Source of the DNA: Pyramidobacter porci
GTDB taxonomy: Bacteria > Synergistota > Synergistia > Synergistales > Dethiosulfovibrionaceae
Assembly: GCF_009695745.1 (NCBI RefSeq)
Contig: NZ_VUNH01000007.1
Coordinates: 1 to 64,000 of the forward strand
Direction: 5' to 3'
DNA length: 64,000 bases
The notes beneath the pieces are model-generated. The model searched no databases, was not told the origin of the DNA, and worked only from the letters and a program-made list of their open reading frames with translations. Below, in pieces: positions 18,222 to 25,735 of the stretch (positions within the stretch are counted from its first letter, which is position 1; every line of letters begins with the position of its first letter). The translations under genes were made by a program, and so were the position numbers.

Positions 18222-19811
18222 CTATTTCTTTTTCGGCTGGAAATAGCCCGTGTACTTCTGTTTGTAGTTCCGCCACGACAGCGCCCACTTGTCGGGGTCG
18301 TCGAAATAGTCGTGGCTGATGTGGTGCACGGTGCTGTTCAGCGGCGCGGCGCGGATGACCTCGGGCTGCTCGTAGCACTCGCGCGCGATGGCGGCGAGGA
18401 TCTCGCAGTAGGTGTCGAGGTCGCGCTTGCTGTACGACTCGCTGGGCTCGATCGTGAACGGCTCGGGGATCACCCACGGTTCGTGGCTGCTCCAGTAATG
18501 CGTGCCATAATCGGGAATGCGCCGCGAGAAGTCGGCGGTGCCGAAGCCCGTGTCCTTTTTGAGCTGTTCCCAGCTGTAACGGACCTGCTCGATGCGCGGT
18601 TTGTGATTGGGGAAACTGATCGACGCGCCCTTGATGGCGAGGATTTTTTTCATGCAGTAGTTGTTATTGAGGATCGCCACCCGGCTCACCTCGCGCAGCC
18701 CTTCCGCCCCCAGGCTCATGATCCAGGCGTAGGCGCGCACCGCCACGGGCGCGACGCCCCAGAAGGACTTGACCTTGCCGCAGCTGCGGGGCAGGTCGAA
18801 ATCGAGGTAATAGCCTTTCTCCTCGCTGCGTTCGACCAGAGGCGCGGGCAGATAATCGCGCAGCTCTTTGCGGCAGGTCACCATGCCGACGGCGGGGCCG
18901 CCGCAGCCGTGCGGCGACGAGAAAGTCTTGTGCAGGTTGAAGAACGACATGTCGAAGTCGGCCTCGACGGTGCGGGTGATGCCCAGCAGGCCGTTGGCGT
19001 TGGCCTGGTCGTAGCAGCAGATCGCGCCGGCTTCGTGAGCCAGCCGCGTGAACTCGCGGATGCGGCGGTTGAAGATGCCGGTGTCTTCGGGGTTGGTCAT
19101 GAAGATGGCGGCGACTTTGTTGTTTTTCAGCGTCGCCTTGAAAGCTTCGATATCGGGCAGCCCCTCGGCGTCGGGCGGCAGCACGACGGCCTTGTACCCC
19201 TTGACGATCGGGCAGGCCGCGTCGGCAGGGTGCGAGAAGAACGTGGTGACGACGGTGTCGCGGTCGTTTTCCCCCTTCGCTTCCCAGTAAGCGCGCACGA
19301 CCGACGCCATGGCGAGGATGCCGTGCGCGCCGCCGCCGGGCTGGATGCTGAAGCAATCGAGGCCGGAAATTTCCTTGAACAGCTCGCCCAGACGCCAGAC
19401 GACTTCGAGAATGCCCTGCGCCGTGCCGTCCGGCTGCAGCGGGTGCATGTCGGCCAGCTTGGGGCAGCCGGCGAGGCGGTCGTTCACCTTGGGGCTGTAC
19501 TTCATCGTGCAGGTGCCCTGGCCGATGTCGATGTTGCTGTCGACGCCGAGGTTCTCCTGCGCCAGATGGTTGTAGTGGCGCGCCAGCTGCGGCTGCCCGA
19601 TCTCCGGCAGGTCGGGCGCGTTTTTGCGCCTCATGCACTCGGGCAGGCTGGAAACGCCGTCGCCCGCTTCGGCCGCGACGGCCGCCGAAACTTCCGGAAC
19701 CAGCACGCCACGCTCGCCTTTCACGCTCAACTCGTAAATAATCGGCTCGTTCCAGCTCGCCTGATGGAAACGGTCCAGTCGGGCGTCTCTTTTGTCCGCA
19801 ATTTTATCCAT
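18222..19811 (-). CDS. gcvPB: Divergent glycine-decarboxylase P-protein subunit 2 (GcvPB-like)
   Basis: This 529-residue protein belongs to the PLP-dependent P-protein family. The Schiff-base lysine is in FNLHKTFSSPHG at about residue 295. In glycine cleavage, GcvPA and GcvPB together decarboxylate glycine and load aminomethyl onto GcvH. The usual glycine-rich stretch after the lysine (HGGGGPGAG in canonical proteins) reads HGCGGPAVG here, and the SIQPGGGAHG region also differs. No gcvT or gcvH is near. A related but different amino-acid substrate is therefore possible. The ATG at 19811 has AAGGAAGG upstream. The C-terminal ~100 residues include NSTVHHISHDYFDD and are not typical. Confidence 0.8.
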   Translation of the reverse strand: MDKIADKRDARLDRFHQASWNEPIIYELSVKGERGVLVPEVSAAVAAEAGDGVSSLPECMRRKNAPDLPEIGQPQLARHYNHLAQENLGVDSNIDIGQGTCTMKYSPKVNDRLAGCPKLADMHPLQPDGTAQGILEVVWRLGELFKEISGLDCFSIQPGGGAHGILAMASVVRAYWEAKGENDRDTVVTTFFSHPADAACPIVKGYKAVVLPPDAEGLPDIEAFKATLKNNKVAAIFMTNPEDTGIFNRRIREFTRLAHEAGAICCYDQANANGLLGITRTVEADFDMSFFNLHKTFSSPHGCGGPAVGMVTCRKELRDYLPAPLVERSEEKGYYLDFDLPRSCGKVKSFWGVAPVAVRAYAWIMSLGAEGLREVSRVAILNNNYCMKKILAIKGASISFPNHKPRIEQVRYSWEQLKKDTGFGTADFSRRIPDYGTHYWSSHEPWVIPEPFTIEPSESYSKRDLDTYCEILAAIARECYEQPEVIRAAPLNSTVHHISHDYFDDPDKWALSWRNYKQKYTGYFQPKKK

Positions 19812-19833
19812 GACGATCCTTCCTTTCCGTCCT

Positions 19834-21216
19834 TCAGGCAAGAATTTCGGCAAGCGCCTTGACCAGCGCGGCGACGTCGTCTTCGCCCGTGCGCTCGGTG
19901 ACGCACAGCAGCGCGCACTGCCCCAGTTCGGGAAAGTCCCTGCTCAAATCGAAGCCGCCGAGAATATTCTTCTTCAAAAGCGCCGCGTTGACCTCGGCGA
20001 CCGTTTTGTTCTCGAAGCGCACGACAAACTCCTGGAACGTCGCGCCGCTCAGCGGGCAGACCGTCAGCCCCTTCACGGAAGCCAGGCGCTTGCGCAGCAG
20101 CAGGCCGCGCTGCAGGATGGTTTTGCCCAGCTCCTGCATCCCCTTCGGCCCGAGACTGGCCAGGTACACCGCCGCGCCGATGCTCCACAGCGCCGCGTGC
20201 GTGCCGACGAATTCCTTGGCGCGGTCGCGGACGGCGAACGAAGTGCGCTCCCACATCACGTCGCCGAAGCCCCATTCGCCGTGGCTCGTCGGCGCAAGCC
20301 CGAACAGGCGCGAAGGATACTCGCGCACGATCTCGGGCCGGTCCCTGGCGGCCATGTAGCCGCCCACGCCGCCGCCGTAGTTCATGTGGATGCCCAGCGC
20401 CTGAATGTCGCCGCAGGCAAGGTCGGCTCCGTACTGGAATGGAGGCTTCATCACGCCCAGCGTCGAAGGCTCGGCATAGACGACGAACAGCGCCCCGGCC
20501 GCATGCGCCAGATCGGCGACCTGCTGCGCCTCCTCCTCGACGATGCCGAAAAAGTTGGGATTCATCGCCATTACCGCCGCGATCTTGTCGCTCAGCTTCG
20601 CCTTGAGATCGTTCAGATCGAGACGGCCGGTCGTGCGATCGTAGGCGACGGTCGTTACCTTCACGTCGGGATGCAAATACGTCTTTACGGCGCGCGCCAC
20701 GTCGGGATTCAGCGTCGCCGGGATCAGCACTTCGTCGCGCTTCGTCACGCGCGTCGCCATGCGCAGCGCCGTGCCCGCGGCCTGCGAACCGTCGTAGTTG
20801 GGAACGTTGACCACGTCGCAGTCCAACAGCTCGGCCATCATGCTCTCGTACTCGAAGCAGGCCTGGAAGCGGCCATGATCCTCGTACGGCTCGCCGGCGT
20901 AGGCCGAAAGGAACTCGGAACGGTTGATCACCTCGTCCACCAGCGCCGGAACGTAGCGGTTATAGCAGCCCGCGCCGAGAAAGCAGGCCATTTCATTGGC
21001 CGTCTTGTCCTTGTTCAGAATGCCCGAAACGTGGCGGACAAGATCGCACTCCGCCGCGTAAGGCTGCGGAAGTTTGAGCGGCGCCTTCATGAGCAGCTCC
21101 CGGGGAATGTTCTGCTCGATCAGCTCGTCGATGGATTTCGCCCCGATGAACTTGAGCATCTCGGCCTGGACGGCCGGATCGGAGTTGGGAATGTAGGGAT
21201 AATTCCGTTTCGACAT
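19834..21216 (-). CDS. gcvPA: Glycine-decarboxylase P-protein subunit 1 (GcvPA-like)
   Basis: This 460-residue protein starts MSKRNYPYIPNSDPAVQAEML, the typical GcvPA opening. It keeps the family segments FLGAGCYNRYVPALVD and RSEFLSAYAGEPYEDHGR, although canonical proteins read YTPYQ(A/P)E there. It forms the PLP enzyme together with the downstream GcvPB-like subunit, 22 bases away. The GIHMNYGGGVGGYMAARD segment corresponds to the canonical GxPxxxGGPxxG loop and is clearly altered. Both subunits diverge in substrate-facing loops, which supports a modified role. It precedes gcvPB in the usual order. Confidence 0.82.
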   Translation of the reverse strand: MSKRNYPYIPNSDPAVQAEMLKFIGAKSIDELIEQNIPRELLMKAPLKLPQPYAAECDLVRHVSGILNKDKTANEMACFLGAGCYNRYVPALVDEVINRSEFLSAYAGEPYEDHGRFQACFEYESMMAELLDCDVVNVPNYDGSQAAGTALRMATRVTKRDEVLIPATLNPDVARAVKTYLHPDVKVTTVAYDRTTGRLDLNDLKAKLSDKIAAVMAMNPNFFGIVEEEAQQVADLAHAAGALFVVYAEPSTLGVMKPPFQYGADLACGDIQALGIHMNYGGGVGGYMAARDRPEIVREYPSRLFGLAPTSHGEWGFGDVMWERTSFAVRDRAKEFVGTHAALWSIGAAVYLASLGPKGMQELGKTILQRGLLLRKRLASVKGLTVCPLSGATFQEFVVRFENKTVAEVNAALLKKNILGGFDLSRDFPELGQCALLCVTERTGEDDVAALVKALAEILA

Positions 21217-21246
21217 CGTAAGACCTCCTTGAAAATCCGCCGCACG

Positions 21247-22029
21247 CTAGGCGATGCCGCCGCCGTCGACGACCAGAGCCGAACCGGTCACCCACGGCGA
21301 CATTTCGCTGCACAGGAAGAACACGCACATCGCCACGTCTTTCGGCGTGCCCAGCCGGGCGATCGGACGCACCGCGCACGACGATTTGAACGCCGAGTCG
21401 TACGTGCCGCCCAGCTGCTCGCACTCGCTTTTGAGCATCGGCGTGTCGCTGTCGCCGGGGCAAACGCAGTTGACGTTGATATTATGAGGGCCGCAGTCGA
21501 TCGCCAGAGCGCGGGTCATGTTCCACACGCCGCCCTTGGACGCGCAGTACGCCACGGCCTGATCGCCGCCCTTCAAAGCCCAGCCGGAACCGATGTTGAC
21601 GATCTTGCCGTGTCCCTGCTTCTTCATGTAGGGCACCACGTTGTGGCACATCAGGTAAACGCTTTTCAGCGTCACGTTCAGCACCAGATCCCAATCCTTT
21701 TCTTCGAGATCTTCCACCGTGCGGCGGCGAGTCGCTCCCGCGCAGTTCACGAGACAGTCGATGCCGCCCCAGCGCCGGAACGCCGCTTCGGCCGCGGCGG
21801 CGCAGTCGGCCTGACTGGTGACATCGCAGCGCATGAAGACGGCGTTGCCGCCGCTGCCCCTGATTTCCGCGGTTACTTCTTCGCCGCCCTTCTCGTTGAT
21901 GTCCAGCAGCAGCACCTTCATGCCGGCGTCAGCGAAGAAGCGGGCGATCCCCGCCCCCAGCCCCGACGCGGCTCCCGTGATGACGGCGTTTTTGTCCCTC
22001 ATGCCGCACAGTTCGTTCAAATCCAACAT
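21247..22029 (-). CDS. Short-chain dehydrogenase/reductase (SDR), first gene of operon
   Basis: This is a 260-residue classical SDR with cofactor motif TGAASGLG near residue 18, NCAGA, and catalytic tyrosine/lysine in YCASKGG, preceded by serine in IGSGWA. It ends WVTGSALVVDGGG, the standard C-terminal strand. It is NAD(P)-dependent, with unknown substrate. GGGAGGCG precedes the ATG. It heads the operon SDR-GcvPA-GcvPB-AcoX-SDR, and palindromic GTATAC-centred sites lie upstream. Two SDRs of different subgroups in one operon suggest successive oxidation/reduction of a hydroxy compound. Confidence 0.9.
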   Translation of the reverse strand: MLDLNELCGMRDKNAVITGAASGLGAGIARFFADAGMKVLLLDINEKGGEEVTAEIRGSGGNAVFMRCDVTSQADCAAAAEAAFRRWGGIDCLVNCAGATRRRTVEDLEEKDWDLVLNVTLKSVYLMCHNVVPYMKKQGHGKIVNIGSGWALKGGDQAVAYCASKGGVWNMTRALAIDCGPHNINVNCVCPGDSDTPMLKSECEQLGGTYDSAFKSSCAVRPIARLGTPKDVAMCVFFLCSEMSPWVTGSALVVDGGGIA

Positions 22030-22056
22030 GACGACGCCTCCCTGTCATAAAATTCC

Positions 22057-22066
22057 GTATACAAAA
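22057..22066. promoter_or_regulatory. GTATAC-centred operator half-match near the SDR start codon
   Basis: cGTATACAAA sits 28 bases upstream of the SDR ATG at 22029. It shares the centre and right half of the full palindrome at 22198-22207. Confidence 0.4.
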
Positions 22067-22197
22067 AAAGCGCCCGACGCGCGAGCACAAAAAAGTCCCT
22101 TTTGCCCGCCAAGCATCGTTCGCCGTCTGCCGCGTTTTTCAAGAGCACAAAACGAAAAACGCCCATCAGAATTGCGAGGCGATGCTCTCACGCTTAT

Positions 22198-22207
22198 TTG
22201 TATACAA
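22198..22207. promoter_or_regulatory. TTGTATACAA palindromic operator
   Basis: A perfect 10-base palindrome, about 170 bases upstream of the SDR/GcvP operon. The same palindrome occurs at 30124-30133. Sequences of this type are bound by FCD-type GntR regulators, so a shared regulator is plausible. The GntR protein encoded at 62445-63119 is one candidate. Confidence 0.55.
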
Positions 22208-22370
22208 TCTATTTGAAAAGAATATTACGACAAGGGCGCTTATTTGTCAAGGAAATTTTGCCGCTGAAATTGAACCAACGCTGCCCGCTCGCCCAAATTT
22301 ATCCGACACGACATTGTCAAAAGCCGCCGTTCTCGTTATCGAGAAACGCGCATCGAAAATTCAGTATACA

Positions 22371-22411
22371 AAAATTCCGCGGCGTTTCTCTTACACGCCG
22401 CGGAATTTTTT
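22371..22411 (-). terminator. Bidirectional intrinsic terminator with 14-bp perfect stem
   Basis: Arms 22371-22384 and 22396-22409 (aaaattccgcggcg and its complement) flank an 11-base loop, with T-runs on both strands. It would end transcription of the parA/winged-helix operon, which runs on the minus strand from the right. A partial GTATACAA operator (22364-22371) abuts it. Confidence 0.85.
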
Positions 22412-22620
22412 ACGCGCCAGACGGGCACTTATCAAAGCCGTTCAATCACTTCTATCCACAACATATTAATTAAGAGGGGTCGATTCCTCAGCCATGATGC
22501 GACGAGCGCACAGAAGTCAGCGTGTCTGAATCGGAGCGTTGTAGACGAGCGCTACGAAGGTTGGCTCCTCATTTTACCGCTACAATAAACGGCGAATGAT
22601 CAGGCTTCGCCGCGCCGCGC
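22412..22620. other. Intergenic stretch without recognised gene
   Basis: No convincing gene or RNA is seen. The segment around 22475-22570 is GC-rich and has the look of decayed sequence: short open pieces occur on the minus strand but are broken by stops, and no ribosome binding site fits. Confidence 0.4.
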
Positions 22621-23100
22621 TTACTTTGCGGGCGTTTTGTTCACGCGAATCGTCTTGCTGATGGTGCGGCCGCGGCCGCCGCGCTTGGTATGGAGCACGG
22701 TGATCCATCCGGCCAGCGCCAGTTCGTTCAGCGCGCGCGCCAGCTTGTCGGCGCGCACTCTCATTTTTCCGGCCAGCTCGTCGATGACGATGACGCCGCC
22801 GCTGCGGGCGGCCTGACAGCTCAGCATGACGAGCCAGTCGAACTTGTTCATCACGCCGGGCTTCATGGCCTGGTACCACTCCCACACGGCATCCTGTCCC
22901 GAAAGCGCCTCGACCGTCGGCGCTCCGGCGGCTGGAACGAATTTGGCCGTTTCCGCGGCGACGGGCGAGGGATTTTCTTCGAGCGATGAGCTCTCAGCCG
23001 CCGCGGGAGGTGTTTCCGGTTCCTGATTGAAGGCTGCGAAGCTCTGCAGCGCTTCCGCGACGTTTTTGTCCAGTTTGAAGGAATCTTTTTCCATAATCAC
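22621..23100 (-). CDS. Winged-helix-like protein partnered with ParA
   Basis: This 159-residue protein is in two parts. Residues 1-70 are acidic and Ala/Pro/Glu-rich, probably disordered. Residues 75-155 look like a winged helix: WEWYQAMKPGVMNKFDWLVML, read as helices around FDWLVML, then ELAGKMRVRADKLARALNELALAG (recognition region) and a GGRGRTISKTIRV wing. Family assignment is open. The start may be GTG at 23100, with AAAGGCGG well placed, or the ATG two codons later. It follows the ParA-like gene by 18 bases, so it may be the DNA-binding partner in place of ParB. Confidence 0.65.
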   Translation of the reverse strand: MIMEKDSFKLDKNVAEALQSFAAFNQEPETPPAAAESSSLEENPSPVAAETAKFVPAAGAPTVEALSGQDAVWEWYQAMKPGVMNKFDWLVMLSCQAARSGGVIVIDELAGKMRVRADKLARALNELALAGWITVLHTKRGGRGRTISKTIRVNKTPAK

Positions 23101-23118
23101 GGCACCGCCTTTCCGTTG

Positions 23119-24267
23119 TCAGCCCCGCAGTGAAAGCGTTTGCCGGGCCAGATCGCCGAAGACTGTCAGCGCTTCTTTTTCCCTTGCCTCGAGGCCCTCG
23201 ACGCCGAGGAAGCGGTTATAGCAGTCGGCGATGGCCGCGCGGCGCGGCACTTCGTACAGCGGGATGCCGCTTTTGGCCAGCTGCTCGGTGACTGCCGCGA
23301 GGATTTCGCGGTCAAGGCGCTGGCGCCGGTCGCAGCGCGAGAAGACGACGCCGCAGATGCGCAGGCCCAGGTTGCGGTGCTTGTACTCCATCAACGTCGC
23401 GGAAAAATGCGGCAGAGTCTTGAGGCACTGGCGGCTCGGGTCGATCGGCAGCAGTACGTCATCGGCGGCCAGCAGCGCGTTTTTCAGCGCCAGGGTCGCC
23501 GCGGGCGGCGTGTCGATCAGCACCAGCTGGTATTCCCGTGCGGCGCGGTCGAGAAAACGCGCCAGACGGTCTTCCAGCGCCCCCTCCGCCGCCGGCAGGA
23601 CGTCGGCGGCGGAGGGATGGGCCGGCAGGACGTCGATGCGGGCATAACGGGTAGAGCGGATCAGCAGTTCGGGATTGCCGGCATAGGGCTGGGGGTCCAG
23701 CAGGGCGCGCAGGCTGAGGTCGGCGGGAACGTCCTCGGCGCGCAGGAAAAAATCGGTCGCCGAGCCCTGCGGATCGGTGTCGACGACCAGCAGGCGCTCG
23801 TCGCGGTTTTCTTCGTCCCAAATTTTCTGGATCGCCGTGGCGATGAAACAGGTGATCGTCGTCTTGCCGACGCCGCCCTTGAGCATGGAAACCGCCACGC
23901 GCTTCTGCGCGGCGCGAGCGGCGCTTCGAGTCCCGCCGTCCGCCGCGTTTTTTTCGTCCGCAGCCGCTCCCGCCTGGACGGGAACGTCTTCCGCCGCCGC
24001 AGGCTCTCCCGCTTCCGCCGCTTTGTCCGCGGCGGGAACGGACGGCTCGTAATCGAATGCGACCACTTCCAGCCGCTGCGGGACGATGTCGCCCATCTGC
24101 GCGGCCCAGCCCGCCCACTGCTCCACTTCCTCGCGCTCTTCATCGCTGAGGGGAATCTCCTCTTCGGCTTTGGAAAGCGGCTGAGGCGGCAGCGGCGCGG
24201 GAGGCGGCGGGAGATTTCTGATCCGCATCAGCCCCATGGATTTCAAGATGCTGTCCAGAATGGTCAT
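23119..24267 (-). CDS. ParA/MinD-family ATPase with long N-terminal extension
   Basis: This 382-residue protein has a deviant Walker A motif KGGVGKTT at 130-137, DTDPQGSATDFF (Walker A' aspartate) and LIDTPPA (Walker B), which identify the ParA/Soj family of DNA-bound positioning ATPases. The first ~120 residues are a proline run followed by an acidic, Ala/Glu-rich linker. I chose the ATG at 24267 since a -10 element at 24309-24304 puts transcription start just upstream. The gene forms a pair with a winged-helix protein, and no ParB is visible. It could partition a plasmid-like element, or position another cell component. Confidence 0.85.
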   Translation of the reverse strand: MTILDSILKSMGLMRIRNLPPPPAPLPPQPLSKAEEEIPLSDEEREEVEQWAGWAAQMGDIVPQRLEVVAFDYEPSVPAADKAAEAGEPAAAEDVPVQAGAAADEKNAADGGTRSAARAAQKRVAVSMLKGGVGKTTITCFIATAIQKIWDEENRDERLLVVDTDPQGSATDFFLRAEDVPADLSLRALLDPQPYAGNPELLIRSTRYARIDVLPAHPSAADVLPAAEGALEDRLARFLDRAAREYQLVLIDTPPAATLALKNALLAADDVLLPIDPSRQCLKTLPHFSATLMEYKHRNLGLRICGVVFSRCDRRQRLDREILAAVTEQLAKSGIPLYEVPRRAAIADCYNRFLGVEGLEAREKEALTVFGDLARQTLSLRG

Positions 24268-24303
24268 GTTCTCACCGTCCAATCGATGGATGCTTATGTT
24301 TAC

Positions 24304-24332
24304 ATTATAATGCATGGGCGCAAAAATAAAAA
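24304..24332 (-). promoter_or_regulatory. Candidate promoter of the parA pair
   Basis: A perfect TATAAT on the minus strand (24309-24304) has a weak TTTTTA 17 bases upstream. The leader would be about 30 bases. Confidence 0.5.
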
Positions 24333-24454
24333 AGGTCCGCCGCAAAGTTCCTTCGCAAAAAGGATTTCGTACGGAAAGCAGCGCCGCCGCTTCACCGCTT
24401 CCGCCGGCCATACTCCATACCGGCGGAGCCGTCAAAAGGCGCGCGGGGGCACGT

Positions 24455-24492
24455 TGTCAAGCTCGCTTCAGCTTGACAGCTTCCCCTATAAT
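24455..24492 (+). promoter_or_regulatory. Promoter with overlapping operator for the flavin reductase gene
   Basis: A perfect TATAAT (24487-24492) lies 41 bases before the ATG at 24533. Just upstream is a perfect 9-base inverted repeat, TGTCAAGCT (24455-24463) and AGCTTGACA (24470-24478), with a 6-base spacer covering the -35 position. The TTGACA inside it is only 8 bases from the -10, too close to be the -35. Confidence 0.55.
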
Positions 24493-24532
24493 AGATTCGG
24501 AAAGGCGTCACATCATGAAAGGGAGGATTTTC

Positions 24533-25165
24533 ATGCGCAAGGATTTCGGCAAGCAAACGATCGTCACGCCGCTGCCCGTGCTTATCGTCGCGACCTACGG
24601 CGACGACGGACGTCCCGACGCCATGAACGCCGCCTGGGGCGGACAGGTCGACAACAACATGATCCACGTCGAGCTGGACAGCTCACATCTGACCACCGAC
24701 AACATCAAACGGAGAAAAGCCTTCACGGTCAGTTTCGCCGACCGCAAAAATCTCGTCATGGCCGATTATTTCGGCCTCGTCTCCGGCCGTAAGGAAGACA
24801 AGATCGCTCGATCGGGAGCGCATGTGGAAAAAAGCGCTCACGTGGACGCCCCCGTCATCACCGACTTTCCGCTGACGCTGGAATGCCGGCTCGTCAGCGC
24901 CAGCGAGGAGTTCGGCGGCACCCGCGTGGTCGGGGAGGTGGTCAACATGAGCGCCGACGAGTCGATCCTCGACGAAAAAGGTCACGTCGATCTGGGCAAG
25001 GGTGAGTTCCTCTGCTACGACCCCGCCGCTTTCGCGTACCGCGTCATCGGCGAGCGCCTCGGCGCCGCCTTCAAAGACGGTCACGAGATCGGCGGCTCGT
25101 TTCTCCCAGGCGTGCACGGAGCGTCTGAACTTCTTCAGGCGGGGCTTTCTTCCCGGGGCCTCTGA
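24533..25165 (+). CDS. Flavin reductase-like, FMN-binding split-barrel protein
   Basis: This 210-residue protein has the flavin-reductase-like split-barrel (DIM6/NTAB) pattern: an N-terminal PLPVLIVATYGDDGRPDAMNAAWGGQ, read as PLPVLIVAT then NAAWGG, followed by FTVSFADRKNLVMADYFG-type and FPLTLECRL strands. Members bind FMN and reduce flavin or act as flavoproteins in anaerobes. The start at 24533 follows GGGAGG. An ATG six codons upstream is also possible. The longer open frame upstream crosses the promoter and is not coding. A strong terminator follows, so it is a single-gene transcript under the operator at 24455-24478. Confidence 0.85.
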   Translation: MRKDFGKQTIVTPLPVLIVATYGDDGRPDAMNAAWGGQVDNNMIHVELDSSHLTTDNIKRRKAFTVSFADRKNLVMADYFGLVSGRKEDKIARSGAHVEKSAHVDAPVITDFPLTLECRLVSASEEFGGTRVVGEVVNMSADESILDEKGHVDLGKGEFLCYDPAAFAYRVIGERLGAAFKDGHEIGGSFLPGVHGASELLQAGLSSRGL

Positions 25166-25175
25166 GCAGATGCGG

Positions 25176-25217
25176 ACAGCGGCCGGGATCCCGCAACGGG
25201 ATTCCGGCCGCTGTTTC
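25176..25217 (+). terminator. Intrinsic terminator after the flavin reductase gene
   Basis: acagcggccgg pairs with ccggccgctgt, extended inward by a gggatcccg/cgggatt-type stem, then TTTC. Confidence 0.75.
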
Positions 25218-25255
25218 GTTCCGGAAATTTTTTTGATAATTCCGAAGAAAATATC

Positions 25256-25284
25256 TTGACAGAATAAAAGCTTTTTGGTTTAAT
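25256..25284 (+). promoter_or_regulatory. Strong sigma-70 promoter of the attenuated transporter operon
   Basis: TTGACA (25256-25261), 17-base spacer, TTTAAT (25279-25284). Transcription would start near 25291 and run through a leader peptide and two terminators before the first structural gene at 25580. Confidence 0.85.
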
Positions 25285-25333
25285 GCATGCCATACGTCGG
25301 ACACGACAAAACTTTTGGAGAGGAGTTCACGCC

Positions 25334-25429
25334 ATGTCGCTGCTTCATCGAAACAATGCGCTCGTGCTAAGCCTGACGACTGCGGATCTCTGCCGGAGTC
25401 GTCGTGGAGGCGTGGCTTTTGCCGGATAA
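25334..25429 (+). CDS. Leucine-rich leader peptide (attenuation control)
   Basis: This is a 31-codon open frame with a GAGAGGAG ribosome binding site, starting ATG TCG CTG CTT and ending TAA. The product begins MSLLHRNNALVLSLTTADLC and ends in RSRRGG-VAFAG. Five of the first 17 residues are leucine, with valine also present. It lies between a strong promoter and two intrinsic terminators, the classical layout for ribosome-mediated attenuation in branched-chain amino acid operons. Low charged leucyl-tRNA would stall the ribosome and favour read-through into the transporter genes. The mechanism is inferred from layout. Expression of the peptide is not shown. Confidence 0.65.
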   Translation: MSLLHRNNALVLSLTTADLCRSRRGGVAFAG

Positions 25430-25465
25430 TCCGCCGGCAGCCGCCTGTTGCTGACCGCACTTTGC

Positions 25466-25497
25466 GCCGGGATCCCGTGACGGAGGTCCCGGCTTTT
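25466..25497 (+). terminator. First attenuator terminator
   Basis: gccggga (25466-25472) and tcccggc (25487-25493), with an inner ccg/cgg pairing, followed by TTTT. It lies 37 bases after the leader-peptide stop. Confidence 0.7.
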
Positions 25498-25508
25498 GCG
25501 TCTCCCCT

Positions 25509-25546
25509 GCGCCGGGACCTCCTTTATGGAGCCCCCGGCGCTTTTT
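25509..25546 (+). terminator. Second attenuator terminator
   Basis: gcgccggg (25509-25516) and cccggcgc (25534-25541), with an inner ctcc/ggag pairing, followed by TTTTT. Its left arm shares the gccggg core with the first hairpin, so the two can compete by alternative pairing. Confidence 0.75.
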
Positions 25547-25579
25547 GCGGCATTATTTATCCATCGGGGAGGAAACAAC

Positions 25580-25735
25580 ATGAAGAGAGTGGAAAAACGC
25601 GTTCGTCCGGATTGCCGGCACAAGTTCCCGCGCTGTTTTGTCGTCGGTCAGAAGATCTACATGACCGAGAGCGGCCGTTTCGTGATGTACTCGTCAAACG
25701 AGATGAACTTGAAGGAGGCGGGTCGCCGTGGATAA
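25580..25735 (+). CDS. Small basic protein of unknown function (51 aa)
   Basis: This is a 51-codon gene with GGGAGGAAAC upstream of its ATG, located between the attenuator and the transporter gene, whose GTG start lies inside its last codons (8-base overlap). The product is basic and begins MKRVEKRVRPDCRHKFPRCF, with two cysteines, then VVGQKIYMTESG. No membrane segment or known domain is seen. The overlap implies translational coupling to the transporter, so it may be a small accessory or regulatory protein, or mainly a coupling frame. Confidence 0.6.
   Translation: MKRVEKRVRPDCRHKFPRCFVVGQKIYMTESGRFVMYSSNEMNLKEAGRRG

Noticed and set aside
16389-19862. Very long open frame on the plus strand (over 1100 codons)
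   Set aside because: It is antisense to SDR, AcoX-like and GcvPB genes, has an Arg/His/Ala-rich composition without domains, and exists only because GC-rich coding sequence leaves few stops on the opposite strand.
19792-22050. 750-codon plus-strand open frame
   Set aside because: Antisense shadow of GcvPA and SDR genes; no ribosome binding site or domain.
22466-22580. Possible small RNA or tRNA-like fold
   Set aside because: No cloverleaf with TTCGA-type arm and no promoter could be fitted; pairing is patchy and no T-run follows.
25430-25579. T-box riboswitch before the YkvI-like operon
   Set aside because: No AGGGTGG-type T-box core or specifier loop is present. The leader peptide and two terminators explain the region better.
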